Below, in pieces: positions 9,464 to 17,417 of a DNA stretch of 47,482 nucleotides. The stretch comes from Flavobacteriaceae bacterium CG2_30_34_30 (GTDB taxonomy: Bacteria; Bacteroidota; Bacteroidia; Flavobacteriales; Flavobacteriaceae). Made by a program: the position numbers and the translations under genes. The notes under the pieces are model-generated. The model was not told the DNA's origin, ran no database searches, and was given only the letters and a program-made list of their open reading frames with translations. Positions within the stretch are counted from its first letter, which is position 1, and every line of letters begins with the position of its first letter. The stretch spans positions 1 through 47,482 of the forward strand of contig MNYN01000023.1 in assembly GCA_001873105.1 (NCBI GenBank). Reading direction: 5' to 3'.

Positions 9464-11170
9464 ATGAAAAAAATCTTTCTTCTAAGTGCATTCGTATGCC
9501 TTTTCTCCAGCACCTTTGCACAAACTATTGAAAAAAATTGGAAATTTAGAAGCATTACAAACCAAGAAAAAACATCGCTTTTTGATATAAATCCGGAAAC
9601 AGATAGGTTTTCTTTATCTGAAGGGAACTTCACATATCAAATCGCTTCCAAAGATAATCTGCATGCTTCCGGCGATTACATGCTTCAAAACAATTTACTG
9701 CTACTTTTTTATACTACCCCAAAAGATACCATTCGCAAATACCATATTACAGAAATTACAGACACTACCCTAGTATTCACCGAAGGCGATGTTACCTACC
9801 AATTTATAGCCGATAATGCTACTAAAGAAACTATAGCACCCCTAGTAGAAAAAAAGATAATACCTAGCGCAGGTTTTACTTTTAGCAGCTTATGGCGTGG
9901 CGTTTTAGGGATGACCGCTTTATTGCTTTTGTCCTTTTTATTTAGCAGCAACCGCAGAAAAATTCGATGGAAAACCATTACTGTTGGTTTGGCAGCACAA
10001 TTATTTTTAGCTATTGGCGTGCTTAAAGTCCCTTTCATTCAAAAAGGATTTGAACTTGTGGGAAAAGTATTTGTAAAAATCCTTGAATTTACCCAAGCAG
10101 GAAGCGAATTTCTTCTGGGAGGCATGATGAATATTGATAGTTTTGGTTTTATTTTTCTCTTTCAAGTATTACCTACTATTATTTTCTTTTCCGCACTAAC
10201 CTCCGTATTATTTTACCTCGGTTTCATACAGGTAGTAGTTAAAGGTATGGCATGGGTATTAACCAGATTAATGGGTATATCAGGCGCTGAAAGTCTTTCG
10301 GTAGCCGGAAATATTTTTCTTGGTCAAACAGAAGCGCCATTAATGATTAAAGCGTATTTAGAAAAAATGAGTAAGTCAGAAATGCTCTTAGTAATGGTAG
10401 GTGGTATGGCCACAGTGGCCGGAGGCGTTTTAGCTGCTTACATAGGTTTTCTGGGTGGCGAAGATGAAGCATTAAAAATACTATATGCCAAACATTTACT
10501 AACCGCATCGGTAATGGCAGCTCCGGGAGCCATCGTTATTGCAAAAATGCTATATCCAGAAACTGAAAAAATAACCAATAAAGTAGAGGTTTCTCAAGAT
10601 AAAATTGGTTCTAATATTTTAGACGCAATTGCAAACGGGACTACCGAAGGCTTAAAACTTGCCGCTAATGTAGGCGCTATGCTTCTCGTTTTTATTGCCT
10701 TTATCGCCATGATTAACTACGGCTTTGAAAAACTAGGGGATGTAACCACCATAAATAATTGGATTGCCGATAGTACACCGTATAATAAACTTTCCTTGGA
10801 ATTTATTTTAGGCTATATTTTTGCTCCGCTAATGTGGCTTATAGGCGTTGCCAAAGAGGATATGGCACTCATGGGACAACTATTAGGTATTAAACTTGTG
10901 GCAAGTGAGTTTGTAGGATACATTCAACTGGCAGATTTAAAAAATACAGCAAATTTAATTAGCCTTAACTACGAAAAGTCAGTAATTATGGCGACCTACA
11001 TGCTATGTGGTTTTGCTAACTTTGCCTCCATAGGCATTCAAATTGGTGGCATCGGATCCATTGCTCCTTCCCAACGCAAAACACTTTCCGAATTTGGAAT
11101 GAAAGCACTTATCGGCGGCACTATTGCCTCTTTATTATCAGCCACTATTGCTGGTATGATTATTGGGTAA
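9464..11170 (+). CDS. Concentrative nucleoside transporter with exported N-terminal domain
   Basis: Ion-coupled nucleoside importer of the CNT/NupC family. Residues about 145-568 hold the conserved transporter: the gate region, SLSVAGNIFLGQTEAPLMIKAYL (the substrate/Na+ site around GQTEAP) near residue 285, and a C-terminal half ending in helices. Unlike NupC, it begins with a signal peptide (residues 1-20, ending STFAQ) and about 110 residues predicted to be beta-rich (KNWKFRSITNQ, TFTEGDVTYQF), resembling a lipocalin-like domain that would sit in the periplasm. The length of 568 versus about 400 for NupC is explained by this extension. With thyA and the folK-dNK fusion it supports a nucleoside-salvage role. 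The start ATG is 9 bp after the DUF151 gene. Confidence 0.88.
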   Translation: MKKIFLLSAFVCLFSSTFAQTIEKNWKFRSITNQEKTSLFDINPETDRFSLSEGNFTYQIASKDNLHASGDYMLQNNLLLLFYTTPKDTIRKYHITEITDTTLVFTEGDVTYQFIADNATKETIAPLVEKKIIPSAGFTFSSLWRGVLGMTALLLLSFLFSSNRRKIRWKTITVGLAAQLFLAIGVLKVPFIQKGFELVGKVFVKILEFTQAGSEFLLGGMMNIDSFGFIFLFQVLPTIIFFSALTSVLFYLGFIQVVVKGMAWVLTRLMGISGAESLSVAGNIFLGQTEAPLMIKAYLEKMSKSEMLLVMVGGMATVAGGVLAAYIGFLGGEDEALKILYAKHLLTASVMAAPGAIVIAKMLYPETEKITNKVEVSQDKIGSNILDAIANGTTEGLKLAANVGAMLLVFIAFIAMINYGFEKLGDVTTINNWIADSTPYNKLSLEFILGYIFAPLMWLIGVAKEDMALMGQLLGIKLVASEFVGYIQLADLKNTANLISLNYEKSVIMATYMLCGFANFASIGIQIGGIGSIAPSQRKTLSEFGMKALIGGTIASLLSATIAGMIIG

Positions 11171-11285
11171 TAGCTATTATTTTTCGTTAATAAGTTTTTA
11201 ATTAAAATAATTGGAGAAACCTTTATTTTACATTTCCTTTTTTTATTTTAGAAACCTAGAATTTTGCAGAAAAAATTAGTTTCCT

Positions 11286-12134
11286 ATGAAACAATACCAC
11301 GACCTCATTAAACACGTTTTAAAAAACGGAAATCAAAAAGAAGACCGCACAGGCACTGGCACCAAAAGCATTTTTGGCTACCAAATGCGATTTGATTTAT
11401 CCGAAGGTTTCCCTATGGTAACGACCAAAAAGCTACATTTAAAATCGATAATTCACGAGCTACTCTGGTTTTTAAAAGGCGACACAAATATTGCTTATTT
11501 AAAAGAAAATGGCGTAAACATCTGGAACGAATGGGCCGATGCAAATGGCAATTTAGGCCCTGTTTATGGCCACCAATGGCGCAATTGGAATAGTGAAGAT
11601 ATTGATCAAATAAAAGAAATAATTGAAACCCTAAAGAAAAATCCGGATAGCAGAAGGATGTTAGTTTCTGCATGGAATCCTAGTGTATTACCCAATACCT
11701 CTGTTTCCTTTAGTGAAAATGTAGCAAAGGGCAAAGTAGCACTTCCACCATGTCACGCTTTTTTTCAGTTTTATGTGTCCTCCCCTGACCCCTCAGGAGA
11801 GAAAAAAAGTCGCTTATCATGCCAGTTATACCAACGAAGTGCCGATATTTTTCTGGGCGTGCCTTTTAACATCGCTTCCTATGCTTTATTAACTTTAATG
11901 ATTGCACAGGTGTGTGATTTAGAACCGGGCGATTTTATACACACTTTTGGCGATGCCCATATTTATTTAAATCATTTAGAACAAGTTACCTTGCAGTTGT
12001 CCAGAGAACCACGTAACTTGCCAACCATAAAAATCAATCCAGAGGTGAAAAATATTTTTGATTTTACCTTTGAAGATTTTACATTAGAAAATTACGACCC
12101 ATATCCCCATATTAAAGGAGCTATTGCGATATAA
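11286..12134 (+). CDS. thyA: Thymidylate synthase with a short in-frame insertion
   Basis: Makes dTMP from dUMP using methylene-tetrahydrofolate, generating the dihydrofolate that FolA (16815-17300) recycles. The catalytic Cys is in [12 protein letters not shown] and the dUMP-binding [20 protein letters not shown] and [11 protein letters not shown] ends are intact. At 282 residues it is longer than the 264-residue E. coli enzyme; most of the excess is about nine extra residues ([12 protein letters not shown]) between FYV and LSCQLYQ, where E. coli has only a three-residue turn. The extra DNA is a palindrome resembling an element found elsewhere in the window. The insertion is in a surface loop, so activity is expected to be kept. 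Confidence 0.95.
   Translation: MKQYHDLIKHVLKNGNQKEDRTGTGTKSIFGYQMRFDLSEGFPMVTTKKLHLKSIIHELLWFLKGDTNIAYLKENGVNIWNEWADANGNLGPVYGHQWRNWNSEDIDQIKEIIETLKKNPDSRRMLVSAWNPSVLPNTSVSFSENVAKGKVALPPCHAFFQFYVSSPDPSGEKKSRLSCQLYQRSADIFLGVPFNIASYALLTLMIAQVCDLEPGDFIHTFGDAHIYLNHLEQVTLQLSREPRNLPTIKINPEVKNIFDFTFEDFTLENYDPYPHIKGAIAI
11780..11801. repeat. Palindromic element copy inside thyA
   Basis: Arms 11780-11788 (CTCCCCTGA) and 11793-11801 (TCAGGAGAG) pair with one mismatch. The wording CTCCCCTGACCCCTC...GGAGAG resembles the intergenic copies at 20719-20752 and 43365-43397. It lies within the extra loop of ThyA and keeps the reading frame. Confidence 0.5.
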
Positions 12135-12145
12135 CCCAAATTGAA

Positions 12146-12577
12146 ATGATGAAAAAATTAATTGTATTACTTGTCCTACTTGCATCTTTTACCGGCTTTA
12201 CCCAAGAATGGGGTGATGTTCAAAAAAACAAAGTAACCTTTAAAGAAATTGCACCAATTTGGCCAGGCTGTGAAGGCAATGATGTGGCGAAAAGAGATGC
12301 TTGTTTTGACCAAAAACTGAATGAACACGTTAGAAAAAACTTTCGCTATCCTCCAAATGCTTGGAAAGAAAATGTGCAAGAACGCGTCGTGGTAAAATTT
12401 TTAGTCAATACAAAAGGAGAAATAGAAATCCTTGGGGTTGAAGGAAACAACCAAGAATTAAAAGACGAAGCCAAAAGAAATATCCTCGCCATTCCAAAAA
12501 TGAAACCCGGTATGTTTGCAGGAAAACCAAAAGCTATTGAATATACCGTGCCTTTTAATTTTAAGACAGGAAAGTAG
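12146..12577 (+). CDS. Small exported TonB C-terminal-domain protein
   Basis: A 143-residue protein with a signal peptide (about residues 1-19, ending TGFTQ) and no membrane anchor beyond it. The mature part carries a TonB C-terminal-like fold: LNEHVRKNFRYPPNAWKE, VQERVVVKFLVNTKGEIEILGVEG, KRNILAIPKMKPGMFAGKP and IEYTVPFNF. Stand-alone secreted TonB domains are frequent in Flavobacteriaceae and their function is unclear; they lack the transmembrane and proline-rich spacer of true TonB. It begins 11 bp after thyA and is likely cotranscribed. The second of two adjacent ATGs may be the real start. Confidence 0.8.
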   Translation: MMKKLIVLLVLLASFTGFTQEWGDVQKNKVTFKEIAPIWPGCEGNDVAKRDACFDQKLNEHVRKNFRYPPNAWKENVQERVVVKFLVNTKGEIEILGVEGNNQELKDEAKRNILAIPKMKPGMFAGKPKAIEYTVPFNFKTGK

Positions 12578-12603
12578 AAATTTAGACCATCTTTTAAATA
12601 TTA

Positions 12604-12622
12604 GCATTCATTTTTTGAATGC
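12604..12622. terminator. Hairpin downstream of the thyA unit
   Basis: Perfect 7-bp stem GCATTCA/TGAATGC with a T5 loop (12604-12610 and 12616-12622), 27 bp after the TonB-domain gene. No T-run follows, so its role as a terminator is uncertain. The rest of the gap up to egtB (12623-12817) shows only a promoter-like element. Confidence 0.3.
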
Positions 12623-12784
12623 AATCAATTATGTATTGAAATCATAATGTAGCCTTTAAACTATTAATGTGAGTGCTATCATTTTCTCAATACCAAGAAA
12701 AAAAGTTGTTAAAATAAAAAATCTTAAACTTCCTATTAACACCCATTTAACGCTATTATCTGCCTAAATAAAAAGATTTATCCT

Positions 12785-12792
12785 TATTTTTG
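12785..12792 (+). promoter_or_regulatory. Candidate -7 element of the egt operon
   Basis: TATTTTTG matches the TAnnTTTG consensus exactly and lies 25 bp before the egtB ATG. An upstream TTG element is not clear. Confidence 0.45.
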
Positions 12793-12817
12793 AAGCAATC
12801 ACTTTTCATAATATATA

Positions 12818-13981
12818 ATGATACCTTCAGAAACCTTGCTTGCCTTTTTTTTAGAAACCAGAAAAGAAACAGAAAACATCTGTTTACCTTTAGAAATTGA
12901 AGACTATGTGGTGCAGCCTATTGTAGATGTTTCACCACCAAAATGGCACTTAGGACATACCACTTGGTTTTTTGAAGAACTGCTTTTAAAAAAATGCAAA
13001 CCAAATTATACCGTTTTCGACCCCGATTTTGCTTTTGTTTTTAATAGCTATTACGAAAGTTTAGGTAAACGTGTTATAAGAAGCAATCGAGGTAATCTTT
13101 CAAGACCCGGCGTTTCAAAAATTTATGACTATCGCCATTATGTTACAAACCAAATGAAAGACCTATTTTCTAGTTCTTTTTCAAAAGAGATGGAAGACAT
13201 TTTATACATTGGTATTCATCATGAAAAACAACATCAGGAATTACTACTTACCGATATCAAATACATTTTAGGAAACAACCCATTACTACCAAAATATTCT
13301 GATTGGTACAACGAAAACCCCATACAAGAATTTCCGCAAGAATGGATTACTACTCCCGAAGGTGTTTATAACATTGGGCATGCTAACACAAACACCTTTT
13401 GTTATGACAATGAATTAGGCAAACACAACGTATATCTTCAAGAGTATCAAATATCAAATCGATTGGTTACAAACGGCGAATATCTTCAATTTATAAATGC
13501 CGGAGGGTATAAAGATGCTATGCTTTGGCATGCCGATGGATGGGAGTGGTTGCAACAAAACAAGATAGAAAATCCATTGTACTGGCACCTCATTAATAAA
13601 GATTGGCAACAATATACCCTAGAAGGATTAAAAAAACTAAATACAAAAGCACCGCTTACTCATATATCCTATTATGAAGCTTTTGCTTACGCACAGTGGA
13701 AATCCTGCCGATTACCCACAGAATTTGAATGGGAAATAGCACAAAAGCAATTTCATTGGGGAACGCGATGGGAGTGGACAGAAAGTGCCTACCTACCCTA
13801 CCCCGGTTACACAAAACCTCCGGGAGCCATTGGCGAATACAATGGAAAATTTATGGTAAACCAAAAAGTATTGCGTGGCGGCTCTGTTGCCACACCAAAA
13901 AACCATACACGACCGACATACCGTAACTTTTTTCAGCCTAACCTACGCTGGCAGTTTACAGGATTAAGGTTAGCCAAATAA
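12818..13981 (+). CDS. egtB: Ergothioneine biosynthesis protein EgtB (iron-dependent sulfoxide synthase)
   Basis: Non-haem Fe(II) enzyme that, in the EgtB family, joins hercynine to gamma-glutamylcysteine or cysteine with O2 to form the C-S bond. Residues 1-160 form a DinB-like bundle carrying the iron site: His44/His47 in WHLGHTTWF and the HX3HXE motif His135-Glu-Lys-Gln-His139-Gln-Glu141. Residues about 180-387 form a formylglycine-generating-enzyme-like domain (VTNGEYLQFINAGGY, CRLPTEFEWE, LRGGSVATPKNHTRPTYRN, FTGLRLAK). At 387 residues it is compact for the family. egtD follows 16 bp downstream, which strongly supports the assignment. The preferred thiol substrate cannot be told from sequence, and no egtA/egtC gene is adjacent. 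Confidence 0.9.
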   Translation: MIPSETLLAFFLETRKETENICLPLEIEDYVVQPIVDVSPPKWHLGHTTWFFEELLLKKCKPNYTVFDPDFAFVFNSYYESLGKRVIRSNRGNLSRPGVSKIYDYRHYVTNQMKDLFSSSFSKEMEDILYIGIHHEKQHQELLLTDIKYILGNNPLLPKYSDWYNENPIQEFPQEWITTPEGVYNIGHANTNTFCYDNELGKHNVYLQEYQISNRLVTNGEYLQFINAGGYKDAMLWHADGWEWLQQNKIENPLYWHLINKDWQQYTLEGLKKLNTKAPLTHISYYEAFAYAQWKSCRLPTEFEWEIAQKQFHWGTRWEWTESAYLPYPGYTKPPGAIGEYNGKFMVNQKVLRGGSVATPKNHTRPTYRNFFQPNLRWQFTGLRLAK

Positions 13982-13997
13982 TTTCGACATAAAACAA

Positions 13998-14966
13998 ATG
14001 ATACAAAAACCAAATACATTAACCACATCTTTTGAAGAAGATACCTATAAGGGGCTAACTGCCCATCCCAAATACTTGCTTTCTAAATATATTTACGATA
14101 AAAAAGGCGACAAACTTTTTCAAGATATTATGCAGATGCCAGAATATTATCTTACCAATTGTGAATTTAACATAATTAAAAAACATACAGACGAAATAGT
14201 AACCATATTTAGCGAGGAAGAACAAGGTTTTGACTTAATAGAATTAGGCGCCGGCGATGGCAAAAAAACGAAAATCCTATTACAGCATTTGGTAGAACAA
14301 AAACAAAACTTTACGTATATTCCTATAGATATAAGTGAAAATGCCATAAATGGATTAGTAAATACCCTTTCTAAAGAATTTCCTGAACTAAAAGTGGAAG
14401 GAGAAAAAGGAGAATATTTTGAGGTTCTAGAACAATTAAAAACCTACAAATCTCGAAAAAAAGTGATTTTAATCCTTGGTTCCAATATTGGAAATTTATT
14501 ACATCCAAAAGCTATCGATTTTTTAAAAAAGCTAAATCAAAGTCTGAACAAACAAGACTTATTGTTTATCGGGTTTGATCAAAAGAAACATCCCCAAACC
14601 ATTTTAGACGCATATAATGATGCCACTGGAATAACTGAAGCATTCAATAAAAATCATTTATTACGAATCAATAAAGAATTAGATGGCGATTTTGACTTAC
14701 ATAAATTTTTACATTGGGAAGTGTATGACCCGGAAAGTGGCACCGCTAAGAGTTATTTAGTTGCCAAAGAAACACTTGAGGTACACATAAAAAAATTAAA
14801 CTTGCAAATTAAATTTTCCCAATGGGAAACCATTCATACGGAAATTTCACAAAAATATGACGATACTATTATTACATGGTTGGCTAACGAAGCAGGTTTA
14901 ACCATCGAAACCTCCTTTGCAGACGAAAAAAATTATTATAAAAATTATATTTTCAAAAAAAAATAA
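13998..14966 (+). CDS. egtD: L-histidine N-alpha-methyltransferase EgtD
   Basis: SAM-dependent enzyme that trimethylates histidine to hercynine, the substrate of EgtB encoded just upstream. The 322-residue protein has the EgtD hallmark MPEYYLTNCEFNII near residues 47-60 (histidine-binding Tyr region) and the SAM-binding motif LIELGAGDGKKTKILL at 80-95; VILILGSNIGNLLHP and DLLFIGFDQKKHP are further family blocks. Length is normal. It sits in the middle of a three-gene operon with 16-bp and 5-bp gaps. Confidence 0.9.
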   Translation: MIQKPNTLTTSFEEDTYKGLTAHPKYLLSKYIYDKKGDKLFQDIMQMPEYYLTNCEFNIIKKHTDEIVTIFSEEEQGFDLIELGAGDGKKTKILLQHLVEQKQNFTYIPIDISENAINGLVNTLSKEFPELKVEGEKGEYFEVLEQLKTYKSRKKVILILGSNIGNLLHPKAIDFLKKLNQSLNKQDLLFIGFDQKKHPQTILDAYNDATGITEAFNKNHLLRINKELDGDFDLHKFLHWEVYDPESGTAKSYLVAKETLEVHIKKLNLQIKFSQWETIHTEISQKYDDTIITWLANEAGLTIETSFADEKNYYKNYIFKKK

Positions 14967-14971
14967 AACTA

Positions 14972-15253
14972 ATGAAAGCCATTTGGAACGATACCATTAT
15001 CGCAGAAAGCAAAGAAACCAAAGTCATTGAAAACAACCATTACTTTCCGCCAAGTTCTCTTAAACAAGAATATTTCAAATCTAGTAAAACCCATACACAA
15101 TGTCCTTGGAAAGGCGAAGCATCCTATTATACCATAGAAGTAAACGGCAAAACAAATCCGGATGCCGCTTGGTATTACCCTGAAACAAAAGAATTAGCAA
15201 AACAAATAAAAGGATATGTTGCTTTTTGGAAAGGCGTAAAAATTATCGACTAA
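14972..15253 (+). CDS. DUF427 domain protein in the egt operon
   Basis: A 93-residue protein that is almost entirely one DUF427 domain (KAIWNDTIIAESKETKVIENNHYFPP ... CPWKGEASYYTIEVNGK ... AAWYYPETKELAKQIKGYVAFW). The conserved Trp, Cys-Pro-Trp-Lys-Gly and Tyr residues are present. No activity is established for the family that I can cite. It starts 5 bp after egtD and its 3' end overlaps the convergent PLP-enzyme gene by 11 bp, so it is the last gene of the egt operon and probably acts in the same pathway. Confidence 0.85.
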   Translation: MKAIWNDTIIAESKETKVIENNHYFPPSSLKQEYFKSSKTHTQCPWKGEASYYTIEVNGKTNPDAAWYYPETKELAKQIKGYVAFWKGVKIID

Positions 15254-16334
15254 AGTAGTTTTGTAATAAAGCCACCAAACTGCCAACCTCTTTTTCGGTG
15301 TTGTAAAAATGAAAACTTAACCGAATGCCATTACCTCTTTGCGAACAAATTATATTGTTCGCTTTTAAATATTGAAAGAGCTTTTCATCGCCTTTAATAT
15401 TAAAAATAGTAGAATGCTTTTTTCGAAGCACAACAGAATCCTCCAATAAATTAAGCTTTGTAAAACCCTGTCTTGCTTTTTCGCATAATATCTCTAAGTG
15501 AGTGGCTATGGTTTCCTTTCCTATTTGAGTTAAAAACCGTAAGGAAAATCCTAAACTTCCATAATTAAACGTATCCTGATGTCCGGGCTCAAAATGCTTT
15601 ATAAAGAGGGTTTCTTCCAGAGAAGACTCCATAGTTTCGGCGGAATTATATCCAATAGTTTTTGGAAAAATTTTGTTTTTCACCTCTTCTTTTACCATTA
15701 AAAATCCGTTGCCAAAGCCTGCCAACATCCATTTATATCCACTCGCCCCTAGGACGTCCAGAGCACTCTCTTCAAAATTAAAAACCTCAGTGCCCAAATA
15801 TTGTGTGCCATCTGCTATTAATAACGTATTGGGGTATTTTTGTTTTAATTGTTTCAGAAATTCAAAATCTATTTTAATTCCGTTGATATATTGTACAAGG
15901 CTACATGCAAAAATATCAGGAGTCTTTTTTTCAAAAGCAGCTGAAATGTTTTGTTCTAAATTTTCATCTAATTTTGCATAGGCAATCTCAAAATCTCTGG
16001 ATTGCACCGCCCATGAAATAGAAGGATATTCATTTTCCAGCAAAAGCACCCTTTTTGGCTTTTCTACACCTTCTAAAAGCGCATTAAACCCAAAAGAAAA
16101 GTTAGGAATCAAAGCAATGTTCTCTTTTTTGCTACCAAAAAACGTAGCCACTTGCTTTCTAACAGTATCTAAAAGCTTTTTATGGCCGTTTCTAAAAGTG
16201 CTTCCGCCAAGAAGAAAATCTAAATCATGTTCATTACGCCAATCCATTAAAGATTCATAAAGCAACCCAGTAGAAGCGGTATCAAAATAGAGATGATGTT
16301 TGGCAACAGGAAATTCTTTTCGTAAATCTCTCAT
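15243..16334 (-). CDS. Class V PLP-dependent aminotransferase/lyase family protein
   Basis: A 363-residue fold-type I PLP enzyme of the NifS/isopenicillin-epimerase/EgtE-like group. Visible elements are FDTASTGLLYESL at the N-terminus, ADGTQYLGT (PLP-ring Asp), GASGYKWMLAG with the PLP-binding Lys, and the C-terminal RGNGIRLSFHFYNTEKEV. The start was set at the ATG at 16332-16334 (MRDLRKEFPVAKHHLYFD); an upstream in-frame Met at 16412 would overlap the divergent gene and add an unrelated leader. No active-site Cys typical of cysteine desulfurases is evident in the right place. It is convergent with the egt operon, so a C-S lyase role in ergothioneine synthesis is conceivable but unproven. Confidence 0.82.
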   Translation of the reverse strand: MRDLRKEFPVAKHHLYFDTASTGLLYESLMDWRNEHDLDFLLGGSTFRNGHKKLLDTVRKQVATFFGSKKENIALIPNFSFGFNALLEGVEKPKRVLLLENEYPSISWAVQSRDFEIAYAKLDENLEQNISAAFEKKTPDIFACSLVQYINGIKIDFEFLKQLKQKYPNTLLIADGTQYLGTEVFNFEESALDVLGASGYKWMLAGFGNGFLMVKEEVKNKIFPKTIGYNSAETMESSLEETLFIKHFEPGHQDTFNYGSLGFSLRFLTQIGKETIATHLEILCEKARQGFTKLNLLEDSVVLRKKHSTIFNIKGDEKLFQYLKANNIICSQRGNGIRLSFHFYNTEKEVGSLVALLQNYFSR

Positions 16335-16363
16335 AAGTATTTCACAAATAGCATTAAAAATAG

Positions 16364-16371
16364 TAACTTTG
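16364..16371 (+). promoter_or_regulatory. Candidate -7 element of the 2TM-folA unit
   Basis: TAACTTTG fits TAnnTTTG exactly and lies 24 bp before the ATG of the 2TM gene. The upstream element is weak (TTTC). Confidence 0.4.
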
Positions 16372-16395
16372 ATAAAACAGTAAATCGAAGTAAAG

Positions 16396-16818
16396 ATGTT
16401 TTCAAAAAGCAAAGATACTACAACAAATGAAGACCGCGAACAGTTTTTGTATGCGCAAGACAGAATTCGTCAGAAAAAAAGACTGAACCAACATTTTGTC
16501 ATCTTTTTAGTGGGTTCGGTTTTTATTATTGTCCTAAATCAATTCATGGGAGTTGGCTCTGAATTTTTTATTAAAAATTGGTTTGTTTGGGCAATTCTTA
16601 TATGGGCATTCCTTTTTATAGTTCACGCTTTTAATGTGTATGTTACCAATAGTTTTATGGGAAAAGAATGGGAAAACAATCAGTTAACCAAACTTAGAGA
16701 AAAACAGCGCAAAAGGATGATTGAGCTGGAAAATAAAGTAGAACACGAAAGAAAAATAACTAAAAAACCGCTTGCACAAGAGGATATTAACAACACCCTA
16801 CCCCCTGAATTAGAATGA
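16396..16818 (+). CDS. 2TM domain-containing membrane protein
   Basis: A 140-residue inner-membrane protein. Residues 16-100 match the 2TM domain: a basic lead (YAQDRIRQKKRLNQHF), two hydrophobic helices (about 34-52 and 64-83) and a following amphipathic region, then a charged tail (LREKQRKRMIELENKVEHERK) likely in the cytoplasm. Such proteins also occur fused to LytTR regulators, but no regulator domain is present here. The stop overlaps the folA start (16815-16818, ATGA), indicating translational coupling. Function unknown. Confidence 0.85.
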   Translation: MFSKSKDTTTNEDREQFLYAQDRIRQKKRLNQHFVIFLVGSVFIIVLNQFMGVGSEFFIKNWFVWAILIWAFLFIVHAFNVYVTNSFMGKEWENNQLTKLREKQRKRMIELENKVEHERKITKKPLAQEDINNTLPPELE

Positions 16819-17300
16819 TTACAATTATTGCCGCAGCCGCAGAAAATAATGCTCTAGGTAAAGACAACGATTTGGTTTGGCATCTGCCTGACGACTTTAA
16901 AAGGTTTAAGCAACTCACCACTGGTCATCATATAATAATGGGAAGAAAAACATTTGAAACGTTTCCAAAACCACTTCCTAACAGAATACATGTTGTTGTT
17001 ACCCGAAATAAAAACTACAAAAAAGCGGGAATTGTGGTAGTACATTCCATAAAAGAGGCATTAGAAATTGCAAAAAAAGATGACCAACCGTGTATTATTG
17101 GTGGCGGTGAAATTTACAAACAAAGCTTAGCTTATACTGAAAAAATAGAACTCACACGAATACACACTACCGTCGAAGCAGATACTTTTTTTCCGGAAAT
17201 AGACGAAAAAGAATGGCAATTAGTAAAAAAAGAATACCATCCAAAAGATGAAAAACATGAATTTGAATTTACTTATTTAACGTATTTGCGAAAAAAATAA
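16815..17300 (+). CDS. folA: Dihydrofolate reductase
   Basis: Reduces dihydrofolate to tetrahydrofolate with NADPH, completing the thymidylate cycle with ThyA encoded 4.7 kb upstream. The 161-residue protein has ITIIAAAAENNALGKDNDLVWHLPDDFKRFKQLT (substrate site, Asp in the LPDDF segment), MGRKTFETFPKPLPNR (NADPH loop) and IIGGGEIYKQSL. Length is standard for chromosomal DHFR. Its ATG overlaps the 2TM stop codon. Confidence 0.95.
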   Translation: MITIIAAAAENNALGKDNDLVWHLPDDFKRFKQLTTGHHIIMGRKTFETFPKPLPNRIHVVVTRNKNYKKAGIVVVHSIKEALEIAKKDDQPCIIGGGEIYKQSLAYTEKIELTRIHTTVEADTFFPEIDEKEWQLVKKEYHPKDEKHEFEFTYLTYLRKK

Positions 17301-17303
17301 AAC

Positions 17304-17336
17304 AACCCTTGAAGGATTTTAAACCCTTCAAGGGTT
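17304..17336. repeat. 12-bp perfect inverted repeat after folA
   Basis: AACCCTTGAAGG (17304-17315) pairs perfectly with CCTTCAAGGGTT (17325-17336) around a 9-nt loop. It stands 4 bp after the folA stop and could end transcription, but no T-run follows. Downstream, about 17375-17412 holds imperfect direct repeats of CCTTAAATTTT. Confidence 0.6.
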
Positions 17337-17417
17337 AATCAGAAACCTAAAAAATATATCTACAAAAAACCAAAACCTTAAATTTTGAACCTTAAATTTT
17401 AAACTTTAAACCAAACT

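Noticed and set aside
16335..16412. Upstream start for the class V PLP enzyme
   Set aside because: It would overlap the divergent 2TM gene and its promoter element; the ATG at 16332-16334 gives the normal N-terminus.
17304..17336. Rho-independent terminator of folA
   Set aside because: The stem is excellent but no T-run follows on either strand, so it is listed as an inverted repeat only.
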